Of a DNA stretch of 19,354 nt, positions 1 to 7,318 are shown one piece after another. Under the pieces are notes generated by a model, which saw only the letters and a list, made by a program, of their open reading frames with translations, ran no database searches and was not told the origin of the DNA. The DNA lies in NCBI GenBank assembly GCA_049514335.1, contig JBEKVE010000039.1, positions 1-19,354 on the forward strand, given 5' to 3'. The stretch is from JBEKVE01 sp049514335 (lineage in GTDB: Bacteria; Actinomycetota; Acidimicrobiia; Acidimicrobiales; UBA8190). The translations under genes were made by a program, and so were the position numbers. Each line of letters opens with the position of its first letter. The stretch's first letter is position 1.

Positions 1-2
1 CG

Positions 3-863
3 CCCATCGACACCGACCGCTTCTTCGTCGTGTGCCCGAACGTGCTCGGCGGGTGTCAGGGCACGACCGGTCCGTCCTCCGCCGCGCCTGACGGCAATCC
101 CTTTGGGCGCCGGTTCCCGATGCTCACGATCGGGGACCAAGTCGCAGTCGAGGTGGCGCTCGCCGATCGCCTCGGCATCGATCGATGGGCGTGTGTGGTC
201 GGCGGCTCCATGGGCGGCATGCGGGTTCTCGAGTGGTGCGTCGGGCGGCCCGAGCGCGTCGCACGGGCCGTCGTCCTGGCGGTGGGCGCCGCGGCGACGG
301 CCGACGAGATAGCGCTGTGCAGTCTGCAGATCCGTGCCATCCGTTCCGACCCGGCGTTCGAGGGCGGCGACTATTACACCGCCGGCGTCCGGCCCGTCGA
401 TGGCCTCACCGTCGCCCGCGGTATCGGCCAGTTCAGCTATCGGACGGCTACCGAGTTCGGGAGCCGCTTCGGCCGGCACTCCCAGGCCGAGGAGGAGCCG
501 CTCAAGGGGGGACGATACGCGATCGAGTCCTACCTGCAGCACCACGGCGACAAGCTGGCCAGGCGCTTCGACCCCAATTCGTACGTCGTCCTGAGCGAGG
601 CGATGAACCACCACGACGTCGGACGAGGGCGTGGCGGGATCGCCCGGGCCCTCGGCGGCGTACGGGCGTCGGTCACGATCGCCGGCATCTCGTCGGACCG
701 CCTCTACCCGCTCGAGTTGCAACACGAGATCAGTGCGCTGCTCCCGAACGAGCCTGCCGTCCACGTGATCGAATCCGTCTTCGGCCATGACGGATTCCTC
801 CTCGAGCTCGACCAGGTCGGCAGCATCGTCACCACCGCTCTGGCCACGCCTCCCGGGTCATAG
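3..863 (+). CDS. metX: Homoserine O-acyltransferase (MetX), 3' part, N-terminus outside window
   Basis: Alpha/beta-hydrolase of methionine biosynthesis that acylates the homoserine hydroxyl using acetyl-CoA or succinyl-CoA; sequence alone does not settle which. The reading frame is open from base 3, giving 286 residues of a family usually near 370, so the N-terminal part is missing. The window begins just before the conserved CPNVLGGCQGTTGPSS block. The nucleophile elbow GGSMGG places the catalytic Ser at codon 207-209. The catalytic Asp lies in GISSDRLYP and the His in FGHDGFL near the C-terminus, so the Ser-Asp-His triad is complete and the gene looks intact. The first in-window ATG (base 30) is internal to a conserved motif and is not the real start. 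It converges on the flavoprotein gene at 884-1852 with only 20 bases between the stops. Confidence 0.93.
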   Translation, partial: PIDTDRFFVVCPNVLGGCQGTTGPSSAAPDGNPFGRRFPMLTIGDQVAVEVALADRLGIDRWACVVGGSMGGMRVLEWCVGRPERVARAVVLAVGAAATADEIALCSLQIRAIRSDPAFEGGDYYTAGVRPVDGLTVARGIGQFSYRTATEFGSRFGRHSQAEEEPLKGGRYAIESYLQHHGDKLARRFDPNSYVVLSEAMNHHDVGRGRGGIARALGGVRASVTIAGISSDRLYPLELQHEISALLPNEPAVHVIESVFGHDGFLLELDQVGSIVTTALATPPGS

Positions 864-883
864 GCGCGCCGGTCCTGCCACGC

Positions 884-1852
884 TCACCGCGGTCCACCGG
901 CGGCAGCGGCTTGGAGCAAGGATTCGGCCCCCGTGCACAGGCGTGCGATCACATCGGCGGCGGAGCACACCTCGGTGACCGCTCCCACTCCTTGTCCGGC
1001 GTCGACGTGGGCCACTCGCAGGTCATCGCGGTCGATCGCCTCGGCCAGCGCGGCACGCGCCGCCGCGTCGTCTCGGAGCTCGCGCTCTCGACCCGTCCAA
1101 CGCTCGGAATACTCGTTGCGCAGGGTCCGTTCGGGGATCGTCGGCGGCCACTCGTAACCGAGCGCGACGTCGAAGACGCTCGTCACCACGGTGTCGGTAC
1201 CGGCGGCTTCGACGAGCCGGGCCCGGATGGCGTCCGAGGCGAGGGACTCTCGGCAGGCTGCGAAGGCGGTGCCGATCCAGGCACCTGCGGCCCCGGCGGC
1301 CAGGACTGCCGCCAAGCCGCGTGGCGACGACACCCCGCCGGCTGCGAGGACGGGGATCGACACGGCGTCGAGCACGGCGTCGAGGAGGGGAAGGGTCCCG
1401 AGGATGGGCGCACCGTGTCCCCCTCCTTCGGCACCGCGGGCCACCACAACGTCGATGCCCGCCTGTTCGGCCCGTCGGGCCGTCATGACGTCAGAGACCT
1501 GGGTGGCTGCTCGAACTCCGGCACTCTTCACCATGTCCACCCAGCGGAAGTCCTCGGAGAAGCTGACGGCGACCAGGGTGGGCGACGCACCCAGGGCGAC
1601 GGCGAGGAGGTCGGGGTCTCGGGCGTACCTCCACCCGATCAGCCCGACCCCGAACCGAGCACCGGCGTGGCGTACGAGGTCGAGCTCCCGATCGAGGGCA
1701 GCGGGGGATGCGGCGCTGCCCGCCCCGACCATGCCGAGTCCCCCCGCGTCTGACACCGCGGATGCGAGGCGACCTCCGGCGACCCCGCCCATGGGCGCGT
1801 TGACCACCGGTGCACCCAGGCCCATGGCGCGCGCCCACGCGGTTGAGAGCAT
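884..1852 (-). CDS. Nitronate monooxygenase / 2-nitropropane dioxygenase family flavoprotein
   Basis: FMN-dependent TIM-barrel enzyme of the NMO/NPD family, which oxidises alkyl nitronates; relatives include FabK-type enoyl-ACP reductases. About 322 residues, normal for the family. Visible signatures are the N-terminal APMGGVAGG segment, SDAGGLGMVGAGS, the ARGAEGGGHG loop carrying the likely catalytic His (about residue 146), and the C-terminal phosphate-binding stretch LAAGGVSSPRGLAAVLAAGA followed by GAWIGTAF. I chose the ATG at 1852; an in-frame GTG lies two codons upstream at 1858, and an AAGGA sequence just upstream could serve either. It stands alone and converges on metX. Family assignment is firm; true substrate is not, since many members act on unknown nitro compounds or quinones. 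Confidence 0.88.
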   Translation of the reverse strand: MLSTAWARAMGLGAPVVNAPMGGVAGGRLASAVSDAGGLGMVGAGSAASPAALDRELDLVRHAGARFGVGLIGWRYARDPDLLAVALGASPTLVAVSFSEDFRWVDMVKSAGVRAATQVSDVMTARRAEQAGIDVVVARGAEGGGHGAPILGTLPLLDAVLDAVSIPVLAAGGVSSPRGLAAVLAAGAAGAWIGTAFAACRESLASDAIRARLVEAAGTDTVVTSVFDVALGYEWPPTIPERTLRNEYSERWTGRERELRDDAAARAALAEAIDRDDLRVAHVDAGQGVGAVTEVCSAADVIARLCTGAESLLQAAAAGGPR

Positions 1853-2281
1853 GATCACCTTGTCCTTCGGTCGCGGTCGTTGGGCGACAGCCTAAGGCGC
1901 ACGACACCGGTGGCGCCGGGGTCGGCCGACAGCGGGCGGCTGCGGAACTGCTCATGTGCATGGCCGAGGATCGGTTCACGTTCTCGCCGTGGCGCTGTCG
2001 GAGGTGGACGGTGTCGTGGCCGTGACGGCCGACGGCGTCAACACGCCGGGTGTGTGATCGCAGCGCGGAGCGCCAGAGGTGCCAACTCGTCCACGATGCA
2101 GGCCCGCCAAGGCAGCAGCGGTGGCCCGGCGCGAGTGGGACCACCTAGGTGTTTTCCCCGTGGTGCGTTGTGTTCACCTCGCGTTCGCTTTGTCGTCACG
2201 AACATGAAACGGGCATATGGCACCGTGCTCGTCGATCGGGATGTCGCCGGCGAGGGGTCGCGCGACCGTGGCGGAGGTTTC
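1853..2281. other. Intergenic region, about 430 bases, no convincing gene
   Basis: This stretch lies between the divergent flavoprotein and phosphoesterase genes and must hold both promoters, but I see no clean -35/-10 pair. The phosphoesterase frame stays open back to 1880, yet the translation there is arginine-rich and featureless, so it is not taken as coding. In another frame, 1956-2057 (GTG to TGA) reads as a hydrophobic, protein-like tail containing LAVALSEVDGVVAVTADGV. It may be a gene remnant or chance. No RNA gene or long inverted repeat was seen. Confidence 0.5.
2273..2277 (+). promoter_or_regulatory. Ribosome binding site supporting the ATG at 2282
   Basis: GGAGG lies four bases before the ATG at 2282. 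It decides this start over the in-frame ATG at 2204 and the longer open frame from 1880. The protein starting at 2282 begins with a compact Tat signal, which independently supports the choice. Confidence 0.6.
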
Positions 2282-3853
2282 ATGGTGTCAGGCGATGATG
2301 GCGCGCAACTCGGCCGGCGACGCTTCCTGCAAGCGGGCGTGGCGACCGGGATGGCGGGCATCGGCCTGTCATCGCGGGCCGGCTCGATCATAGAGACGGC
2401 AGCGGCGCACAGATCGCACAGGGCGTCGCTGAGCGACGTGCAGCACGTCGTCGTCCTCATGCAGGAGAATCGCTCGTTCGATCACTACTTCGGAACGTTG
2501 TCGGGCGTGCGTGGCTTCTCGAAGGGGCCGGTACCCAAGCAGAGGGTGAACGGGCGCTCCTACCCGGTGTTCGACCAGTTCGGGTACGAGCCCGGCGTCG
2601 GCGCCAGCCCGACGGGCTTCCTGCAGCCGTTCCACCTCTTGAGCCATCCACCGACAGAGGATGGGCAGACCACCAACGACATCGACCACAGCTGGGGGCC
2701 CCAGCACCAGAGCTGGGCCGACGGGGCCATGACCGGTTTCGTCTCGGCCCACATCGCTGCCGACGGCGTCTCCAACGGGCCGGTCACGATGGGGTACCTC
2801 ACGCGTAGCGATCTCGCCTTTTACTACGCGCTGGCTGATGCCTTCACCATCTGCGACGGCTACCACTGCTCGGTGCTCGGTCCCACCGACCCGAACCGCG
2901 TGATGTCGGTGTCGGCCACGATCGACCCCGCCGGGGAGGGGGGTGGCCCGGTCCTCGAGACCTACACGAGCGACCGCCAGCTGCACTACGGGTCCTTCAC
3001 CTGGACGACCATGCCCGAGCAGCTCAGCGAGGCCGGTGTGAGCTGGAAGGTCTACAACGACCCGACGGCGCTGCTCGAGCTCAGCCCGTTTCCCTACTTC
3101 AAGGTCTTCGCCGATCCGTCGACACCGGCCGAGGTGGCGTTGGCGACCCAGGCCCTGGCTCCGACCTACCCGGCGTCGTTCCAGGCGGACGTCACAGCCG
3201 GCACCCTGCCGGCGGTCTCGTGGATCATCCCCCCACTCGCCGAGTGCGAGCACCCCGCCGCGCCGCCGGAGTACGGCGAATACCTCGTGCAGCAGATCCT
3301 GGAGATCCTGGTGTCCAACCCCGACGTATGGAGCCAGACCGTGTTCCTCGTCGTGTACGACGAGAACGGCGGATTCTTCGATCACGTGCCTCCGCCCACG
3401 CCCGCCACGGGCACGGCGGGGGAGTTCCTCACCGTGAGCCCGCTCCCCTCGGCGGCGTCGGGGATCGCCGGACCCGTCGGCTTGGGCTTTCGCGTGCCCT
3501 GCCTGGTCGTGTCGCCGTTCAGCCGGGGCGGTTACAAGTGCTCCGCGACCTTCGACCACACGTCGTTGCTGCGCTTCCTGGAGACGAGGTTCGGGGTGGA
3601 CGTCCCCAACCTGTCTCCGTGGCGCCGCTCGGTGACGGGTGATCTCACCGACGCCCTCGACCTCCGGCGCCGACCCGACACCTCCGTACCGACCCTGCCG
3701 CCGACCTCCCTGGGCGACACGACGGTGGCGGAGCAGGCGGTCATCAACGCCCTGGCGGGCACCGAGGACGAGGGCGTCCCCTACCCGCTACCCGCGAAGA
3801 ACTCCATGCCCGAGCAGGAGACCTCGCCGAGGCGGCCGAACGTTCCACGCTGA
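2282..3853 (+). CDS. Tat-exported phospholipase C / acid phosphatase-family phosphoesterase
   Basis: Secreted phosphoesterase of the bacterial phospholipase C/AcpA family (alkaline-phosphatase-like fold), 523 residues. The N-terminus carries a twin-arginine signal GRRRFLQAG (residues 11-19), then a hydrophobic stretch to about residue 34, so export of a folded, metal-loaded enzyme by Tat is expected. Family motifs in order: VVVLMQENRSFDHYFG (56-71, with the metal-binding Glu-Asn pair at 62-63), DHSWGPQHQSW (135-145), GPTDPNR (200-206), VYDENGGFFDHVPPP (358-372) and FDHTSLLRFLETRFG (424-438). All look intact. Family members release phosphate or diacylglycerol from phospholipids and phosphomonoesters; a phosphate-scavenging role is inference, and no Pho box was recognised. 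It lacks the long C-terminal extension domains seen in proteobacterial haemolytic PlcH-type enzymes. It appears monocistronic. Confidence 0.9.
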   Translation: MVSGDDGAQLGRRRFLQAGVATGMAGIGLSSRAGSIIETAAAHRSHRASLSDVQHVVVLMQENRSFDHYFGTLSGVRGFSKGPVPKQRVNGRSYPVFDQFGYEPGVGASPTGFLQPFHLLSHPPTEDGQTTNDIDHSWGPQHQSWADGAMTGFVSAHIAADGVSNGPVTMGYLTRSDLAFYYALADAFTICDGYHCSVLGPTDPNRVMSVSATIDPAGEGGGPVLETYTSDRQLHYGSFTWTTMPEQLSEAGVSWKVYNDPTALLELSPFPYFKVFADPSTPAEVALATQALAPTYPASFQADVTAGTLPAVSWIIPPLAECEHPAAPPEYGEYLVQQILEILVSNPDVWSQTVFLVVYDENGGFFDHVPPPTPATGTAGEFLTVSPLPSAASGIAGPVGLGFRVPCLVVSPFSRGGYKCSATFDHTSLLRFLETRFGVDVPNLSPWRRSVTGDLTDALDLRRRPDTSVPTLPPTSLGDTTVAEQAVINALAGTEDEGVPYPLPAKNSMPEQETSPRRPNVPR

Positions 3854-4115
3854 CCGGTGTCGGAACGAGCGGGTCACGGACCGTGCTCCGGAACGGCACT
3901 GCCGGCGATCCAGCGCTGTGGCGTCGCCCACGCTCGCTCGTGTCGCCGGGCGGCGCGCCGCGCCTTGTCGTCGTTTTCGTTCCCGGTGTAGCCCGGTTCC
4001 AGTGCGTCGTGTCCAGGTGCCACCCCGCTGCCTCTTGCCGAGAACGGTACTCCCTGACCCGGCGTTCGACCGGGCGACGCCGCGGCGCTGCGGTGCGGTG
4101 CGCGAGGCTGGACGG

Positions 4116-5027
4116 GTGCCGGACCCGCGCCAGGAGCCCCCGGCCGTCACACCTGGCCCGCTCGTCGTGGTGGAGGACCCCGAGGACCCTCGACTCGAGC
4201 TCTACCGGGATCTGAAGGACCCAGCCGGACGAAACCGCCTGGACGGCGGGCAGCCTGTCTTCGTCGTCGAGGGGAAGTTCGCCGTCGACCGGCTCCTCGT
4301 GTCCCGGTACACGGTGCGTTCGCTGCTCGTCGACGAGCACAACCTGACGGTGGCAGCGGACGTGGTGGCGGCCACGCAGGCCCTGGGGGCGACGGTGTAC
4401 GTAGGGTCCCGTGCCCTCGTGGCCGCCACGGTGGGCTTCGCGCTGCACCGGGGTGTGGTGGCGGTGGCACAGCGCCCGCCCCCGACCGCTCCGGACCAGG
4501 TCCTGGCGGGCGCGGTGGCATCGGCCCGCAGCCGCAGACCCGTGCTCATCGCCGTCCTCGAAGGACTGAACGACCACGAGAACATCGGGGCGCTGTTTCG
4601 CAACGCCGCCGCCTTCGGCGTGGCGGGCATCCTCCTCGACCCGACGTGTGCCGATCCGCTCTACCGGCGGTCGATCCGGGTGTCGGTCGGACACGTCCTT
4701 CTCATGCCCTTCGCCCGCCTGACGCCGTGGCCGTCGGGGCTCCAGCACGTTCGTGACGCGGGGTTCGTGGTCGCCGCCTTGTCCCCGCGCCCGGCAACGG
4801 ATGCTTCGCTCCCTGCCGTCAGCCTCACCGAGCTCGAGGCGCGGGTGGCCCGTTCTGCGCACCACGTCGGCGTGGCAGTGCTCCTCGGGGCAGAGGGACC
4901 GGGGCTGAGCGACGTGTCGCGCGCCGCGTCCGACGTCGTCGTCGGTATCCCGATGGCGGACGGGGTGGACTCGCTCAACGTGGCGACCGCGGCGGCGGTG
5001 GCCTTTCACGCGCTGGCCGGCCGCTGA
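4116..5027 (+). CDS. SpoU/TrmH-family RNA 2'-O-ribose methyltransferase
   Basis: SPOUT-class, SAM-dependent methyltransferase that 2'-O-methylates ribose in rRNA or tRNA; the target base cannot be inferred. All three SpoU motifs are present: motif 1 NIGALFRNAAAFG (residues 156-168, with the catalytic Asn/Arg), motif 2 VLLGAEGPGLS (255-265) and motif 3 IPMADGVDSLNVATAAA (278-294), which forms part of the trefoil knot and cofactor site. An N-terminal region of about 140 residues resembles the substrate-binding domain of TrmH/RlmB relatives (FVVEGKFAVDRLL at 49-61). The start is uncertain: the frame is open well upstream, but homology-like sequence begins only near 4150. I chose GTG 4116, preceded by GAGG at 4104-4107; GTG 4098 is the alternative. 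About 303 residues. It converges on the TetR gene at 5080. Confidence 0.88.
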   Translation: MPDPRQEPPAVTPGPLVVVEDPEDPRLELYRDLKDPAGRNRLDGGQPVFVVEGKFAVDRLLVSRYTVRSLLVDEHNLTVAADVVAATQALGATVYVGSRALVAATVGFALHRGVVAVAQRPPPTAPDQVLAGAVASARSRRPVLIAVLEGLNDHENIGALFRNAAAFGVAGILLDPTCADPLYRRSIRVSVGHVLLMPFARLTPWPSGLQHVRDAGFVVAALSPRPATDASLPAVSLTELEARVARSAHHVGVAVLLGAEGPGLSDVSRAASDVVVGIPMADGVDSLNVATAAAVAFHALAGR

Positions 5028-5058
5028 GTCTTCGTGGGCCGCTGGTGCCGTCCGATCG

Positions 5059-5082
5059 TGAGGCAGCCGGCGTGGCGCCTCA
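5059..5082. terminator. Possible bidirectional hairpin terminator
   Basis: TGAGGC and GCCTCA pair around an inner GCC/GGC with one bulged A and a five-base loop, lying between the convergent methyltransferase and TetR genes and overlapping the TetR stop codon. There is no U tract, which is usual for hairpins at actinobacterial gene ends. Position and symmetry support it; termination strength is unknown. Confidence 0.35.
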
Positions 5083-5649
5083 GCCGCCGGCCGCCACCGC
5101 CCGCAGCCCTGCCACCGAGTCCCGCATGACGTCGGTCAGGTCCCGGTCGTCGTGCCCGCTCGACCACCGCTCGAGCGCCACGCGCAACACCGTCATGCCG
5201 GCTTCGGCCGCCAGGCTGGCACGGGGCTCGCCCACACCTCGCTGGTGCAGGGCGTCGGCCACCGCTGCGGCGTAGTCCGCCAGTTTGGCCAACTCCCGCT
5301 CCCGGAGCTCGGGGTTGGCTGCGATGACGGTGTGGCGTTGGTGGGACAGGTCCCGGCGGAACTCGCCGAGCATGGCGGCCGCGGCGTCGAGGCCCCGTGC
5401 CACGGCGTCGAGGGGCCCGTCCTGCGGGGGAGCGCCGGCCACGCCGGCCACGATCCGCTCCAGCAGGAGCGCTGACCCACCGAAGAGCACCTCCCGCTTG
5501 TCGGCGAAGTGTCGGAAGAAGGTGCGCTCCGTGAGCCCCGCTCGGGCGGCGATCTGCGCCGCCGTGGTCTGGTCGAAGCCCCGCTCCGAGTACAGGGCCA
5601 GGGCGGCCTCCTGCAGCCGCCCCCGGCTGTCCGGCTCCCATCGACCCAT
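5080..5649 (-). CDS. TetR-family transcriptional regulator, divergent from SDR gene
   Basis: DNA-binding repressor of about 189 residues. The N-terminal helix-turn-helix domain is clear: RLQEAALALYSERGFDQTT followed by AAQIAARAGLTERTFFRHF (about residues 30-48) and DKREVLF. The C-terminal ligand-binding domain is helical and unassignable. I chose ATG 5649 rather than the upstream ATG 5682. The MGRWEP opening is, from memory, the common N-terminus of this actinobacterial subfamily. A minus-strand TAGGAT box (5662-5657) ends eight bases before ATG 5649, consistent with leaderless translation, and ATG 5682 would fall inside a proposed operator. Divergence from the SDR gene with shared repeated sites suggests it represses that gene and itself. 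Confidence 0.9.
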   Translation of the reverse strand: MGRWEPDSRGRLQEAALALYSERGFDQTTAAQIAARAGLTERTFFRHFADKREVLFGGSALLLERIVAGVAGAPPQDGPLDAVARGLDAAAAMLGEFRRDLSHQRHTVIAANPELRERELAKLADYAAAVADALHQRGVGEPRASLAAEAGMTVLRVALERWSSGHDDRDLTDVMRDSVAGLRAVAAGG

Positions 5650-5656
5650 GTCCCGC

Positions 5657-5662
5657 ATCCTA
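5657..5662 (-). promoter_or_regulatory. -10 box of leaderless TetR transcript
   Basis: Read on the minus strand this is TAGGAT (TANNNT class), eight bases before the ATG at 5649. That spacing puts the transcription start at the start codon. No good -35 is visible at 17 bases; the first 18-bp operator copy occupies that place. Confidence 0.45.
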
Positions 5663-5665
5663 CTG

Positions 5666-5694
5666 TTGACAGTCACTGACATCAGGTTTAGGGT
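5666..5694 (+). promoter_or_regulatory. Sigma-70-type promoter of the SDR gene at 5732
   Basis: A perfect -35 TTGACA (5666-5671), 17-base spacer and -10 TAGGGT (5689-5694) predict a start near 5701. Both 18-bp sites overlap it: the first covers the -35, the second the predicted start point. Confidence 0.6.
5667..5684. repeat. 18-bp operator-like site, copy 1
   Basis: TGACAGTCACTGACATCA, with a near-palindromic core (TGACAGT-N-ACTGACA, six of seven pairs). It differs from copy 2 by one base. It overlaps the -35 of the SDR promoter and lies just upstream of the TetR -10. It is the likely binding site for the TetR protein at 5080-5649 (inference). Confidence 0.6.
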
Positions 5695-5697
5695 CGA

Positions 5698-5715
5698 TGA
5701 CAGTTACTGACATCA
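5698..5715. repeat. 18-bp operator-like site, copy 2
   Basis: TGACAGTTACTGACATCA, 17 of 18 bases identical to copy 1 and starting exactly 31 bp after it, about three helical turns. It spans the predicted start of the SDR transcript and ends 16 bases before the SDR ATG. Confidence 0.6.
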
Positions 5716-5731
5716 ATCGAGAGGCACCACC

Positions 5732-6667
5732 ATGAGGATCTTCGTCACCGGCGCGTCGGGTTGGATCGGCTCGGCGGTCGTGCCCGAGCTTGTGGGGGCC
5801 GGCCACGAGGTGGTGGGTCTGGCCCGCTCCGAGGCGTCGGCGCAGCGGCTCGACGCGGCGGGGGCGATCGTGCACCGGGGCGACGTCGACGACCCCGGGG
5901 GCCTGGCCAAGGCGGCGGCGGACTCCGATGGCGTGATCCACCTCGCGTTCCAGCACGAAGTGGCGTTCGGCGGCGACTTCGCCTCCGCCGCGGCAGCCGA
6001 CCGGCGGGCGGTGGAGGCCATGGGAGCAGCGCTGGCCGACTCCGACCGGCCCCTGGTCCTCGCGTCGGGCATGCTCGGGCTCAGTCTCGGGCGCGTGGCG
6101 ACAGAGGACGACGGGCTGGTGCCGAGCGCTGCGGTCCGGGCCAACCCCGCCGGGCGCCGCGCTGCCACAGCGCTGTTCACCCTGTCGCTCGCCGGGACGG
6201 GCGTCCGTTCGTCGGTGCTGCGACTCCCCCCCACGGTGCACGGCGACGGCGACCACGGGTTCGTTGCCACGCTCGTCGACGTGGCCCGCAGGCGCGGCGT
6301 CGCCGGATACGTCGGTGACGGACGCAACCGCTGGCCGGCGGTGCATCGCTCCGACGCCGCCCGCCTGGCCCGCCTCGCCGTCGAGGCCGCGCCGGCCGGT
6401 TCGGTGCTGCACGCCGTGGGCGACGAGGGTGTGGTCTTCCGTGACATCGCCGAAGTGATGGGTCGGCGTCTCGGCATCCCGACGGCGTCGATCGCCCCCG
6501 CCGATGCGCCCGCGCACTTCAGCCACCTCGGGCACTTCGTGGCGTTGGACAGCCCCGCCTCGTCCGCCATCACCGAGACGCTGCTCGGGTGGGAGCCGAC
6601 GGGCCCGAGCCTGCTCGAGGATCTCGAGCAGGACCATTACTACCGCGTGTCGCTCGACGCGCCCTGA
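5732..6667 (+). CDS. Atypical extended SDR / NAD(P)-dependent epimerase-like oxidoreductase
   Basis: Rossmann-fold protein of 311 residues. The nucleotide-binding motif TGASGWIG lies at residues 6-13, followed by a DGVIHLAF segment after strand 4, the SSVLRLPPTVHGDGDHGF segment and the YVGDGRNRWPAVH motif of a subfamily common beside TetR regulators in actinobacteria. The canonical YxxxK catalytic pair is not seen; the equivalent region reads NPAGRRAATALF. Loss of this pair appears to be a subfamily trait, so the reaction is open. GAGAGG at 5719-5724, seven bases before the ATG, is a good ribosome binding site. Transcription from 5666-5694 is probably controlled by the divergent TetR through the two 18-bp sites. 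Substrate unknown. Confidence 0.88.
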   Translation: MRIFVTGASGWIGSAVVPELVGAGHEVVGLARSEASAQRLDAAGAIVHRGDVDDPGGLAKAAADSDGVIHLAFQHEVAFGGDFASAAAADRRAVEAMGAALADSDRPLVLASGMLGLSLGRVATEDDGLVPSAAVRANPAGRRAATALFTLSLAGTGVRSSVLRLPPTVHGDGDHGFVATLVDVARRRGVAGYVGDGRNRWPAVHRSDAARLARLAVEAAPAGSVLHAVGDEGVVFRDIAEVMGRRLGIPTASIAPADAPAHFSHLGHFVALDSPASSAITETLLGWEPTGPSLLEDLEQDHYYRVSLDAP

Positions 6668-6884
6668 CATGTGCGCGGCCGACCTGTCGTATGCGGTTGC
6701 GCGGTTGCTGTCGCAGCGCGCCAGGAGCCGCCGACGGAGGCTCCCATTCGACGCTGTGTCGTGACAGCGCGCTCAGGAAAGTGGTCGTAACTGCTCGCCG
6801 AGCAGCGGTGGCGACGCACGCGGGCCCTAGAATCCGGGTGGATGTGGCGGCGCCAACCCCCCGAGCCTCCGGCGTGATCGACCC

Positions 6885-7298
6885 ATGAACCCCACTATTC
6901 GCGCCGCGGACTGCGACGACGTACCCGCCGTGCTGGCGCTGTGGCGCCACGCCGAGGCCGCCCCCACGCACACCGACGACGACGGGAGCCTCGTGGCGCT
7001 CGTGCGCCACGACCCCGCCGCGCTGATCGTGGCGGAGGACGACGGGCTGGTGGTGGGGTCGGTGATCGCCGCCTGGGACGGTTGGCGCGGCTCGATCTAC
7101 CGGTTGGTGGTGGCTCCCGAGCACCGCCGGGCCGGCCTCGGGCGGCGCCTGCTGAGCGTCGCCGAGGAGCGCCTGGTCGCCGTGGGGGCGGCCCGGTCCC
7201 AGGCGGTGGTGGTGGCGTCGGACCCTCGGGCGTTGGGCTTCTGGCGCTCGAGCGGGTGGGAGGAGCAGGTCGAGCGGGCCCGCTTCGTGAGGGGATGA
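6885..7298 (+). CDS. GNAT-family N-acetyltransferase
   Basis: Small acetyl-CoA-dependent acetyltransferase of 137 residues, a single GNAT domain. The acetyl-CoA pyrophosphate loop is in VVAPEHRRAGLGRRLL (about 75-90, Q/RxxGxG/A pattern); the C-terminal FWRSSGWEE is the typical GNAT closing strand. ATG 6885 is the only start in the frame, since an in-frame TAG at 6828 blocks any extension. That TAG belongs to a TAGAAT sequence (6828-6833) which could be a -10 box, although no clear -35 or ribosome binding site is visible. The acceptor (amino acid, antibiotic, protein) cannot be predicted. The gene converges on the TetR gene at 7319 with 20 bases between. Confidence 0.88.
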   Translation: MNPTIRAADCDDVPAVLALWRHAEAAPTHTDDDGSLVALVRHDPAALIVAEDDGLVVGSVIAAWDGWRGSIYRLVVAPEHRRAGLGRRLLSVAEERLVAVGAARSQAVVVASDPRALGFWRSSGWEEQVERARFVRG

Positions 7299-7318
7299 GA
7301 CATTCGGCGCCGGTGTGG

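Noticed and set aside
1880..2281. N-terminal extension of the phospholipase C frame
   Set aside because: The extension is Arg/Gly/Ser-rich and featureless. The GGAGG at 2273-2277 and the Tat signal directly after ATG 2282 define a better start.
2369..3559. Long minus-strand frame opposite the phosphoesterase (similar ones at 3744-5009, 5660-6670, 6570-8012)
   Set aside because: Shadows typical of very GC-rich DNA: His/Arg/Gly-rich translations without motifs, each opposite a well-supported gene.
3639..4115. N-terminal extension of the SpoU methyltransferase frame
   Set aside because: It overlaps the phosphoesterase C-terminus and encodes low-complexity Arg/Pro sequence; family-like sequence starts only near 4150.
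5650..5682. Upstream ATG (5682) as the TetR start
   Set aside because: It lies within the 18-bp operator-like site, would add 11 residues outside the usual N-terminus, and is upstream of the predicted -10 box.
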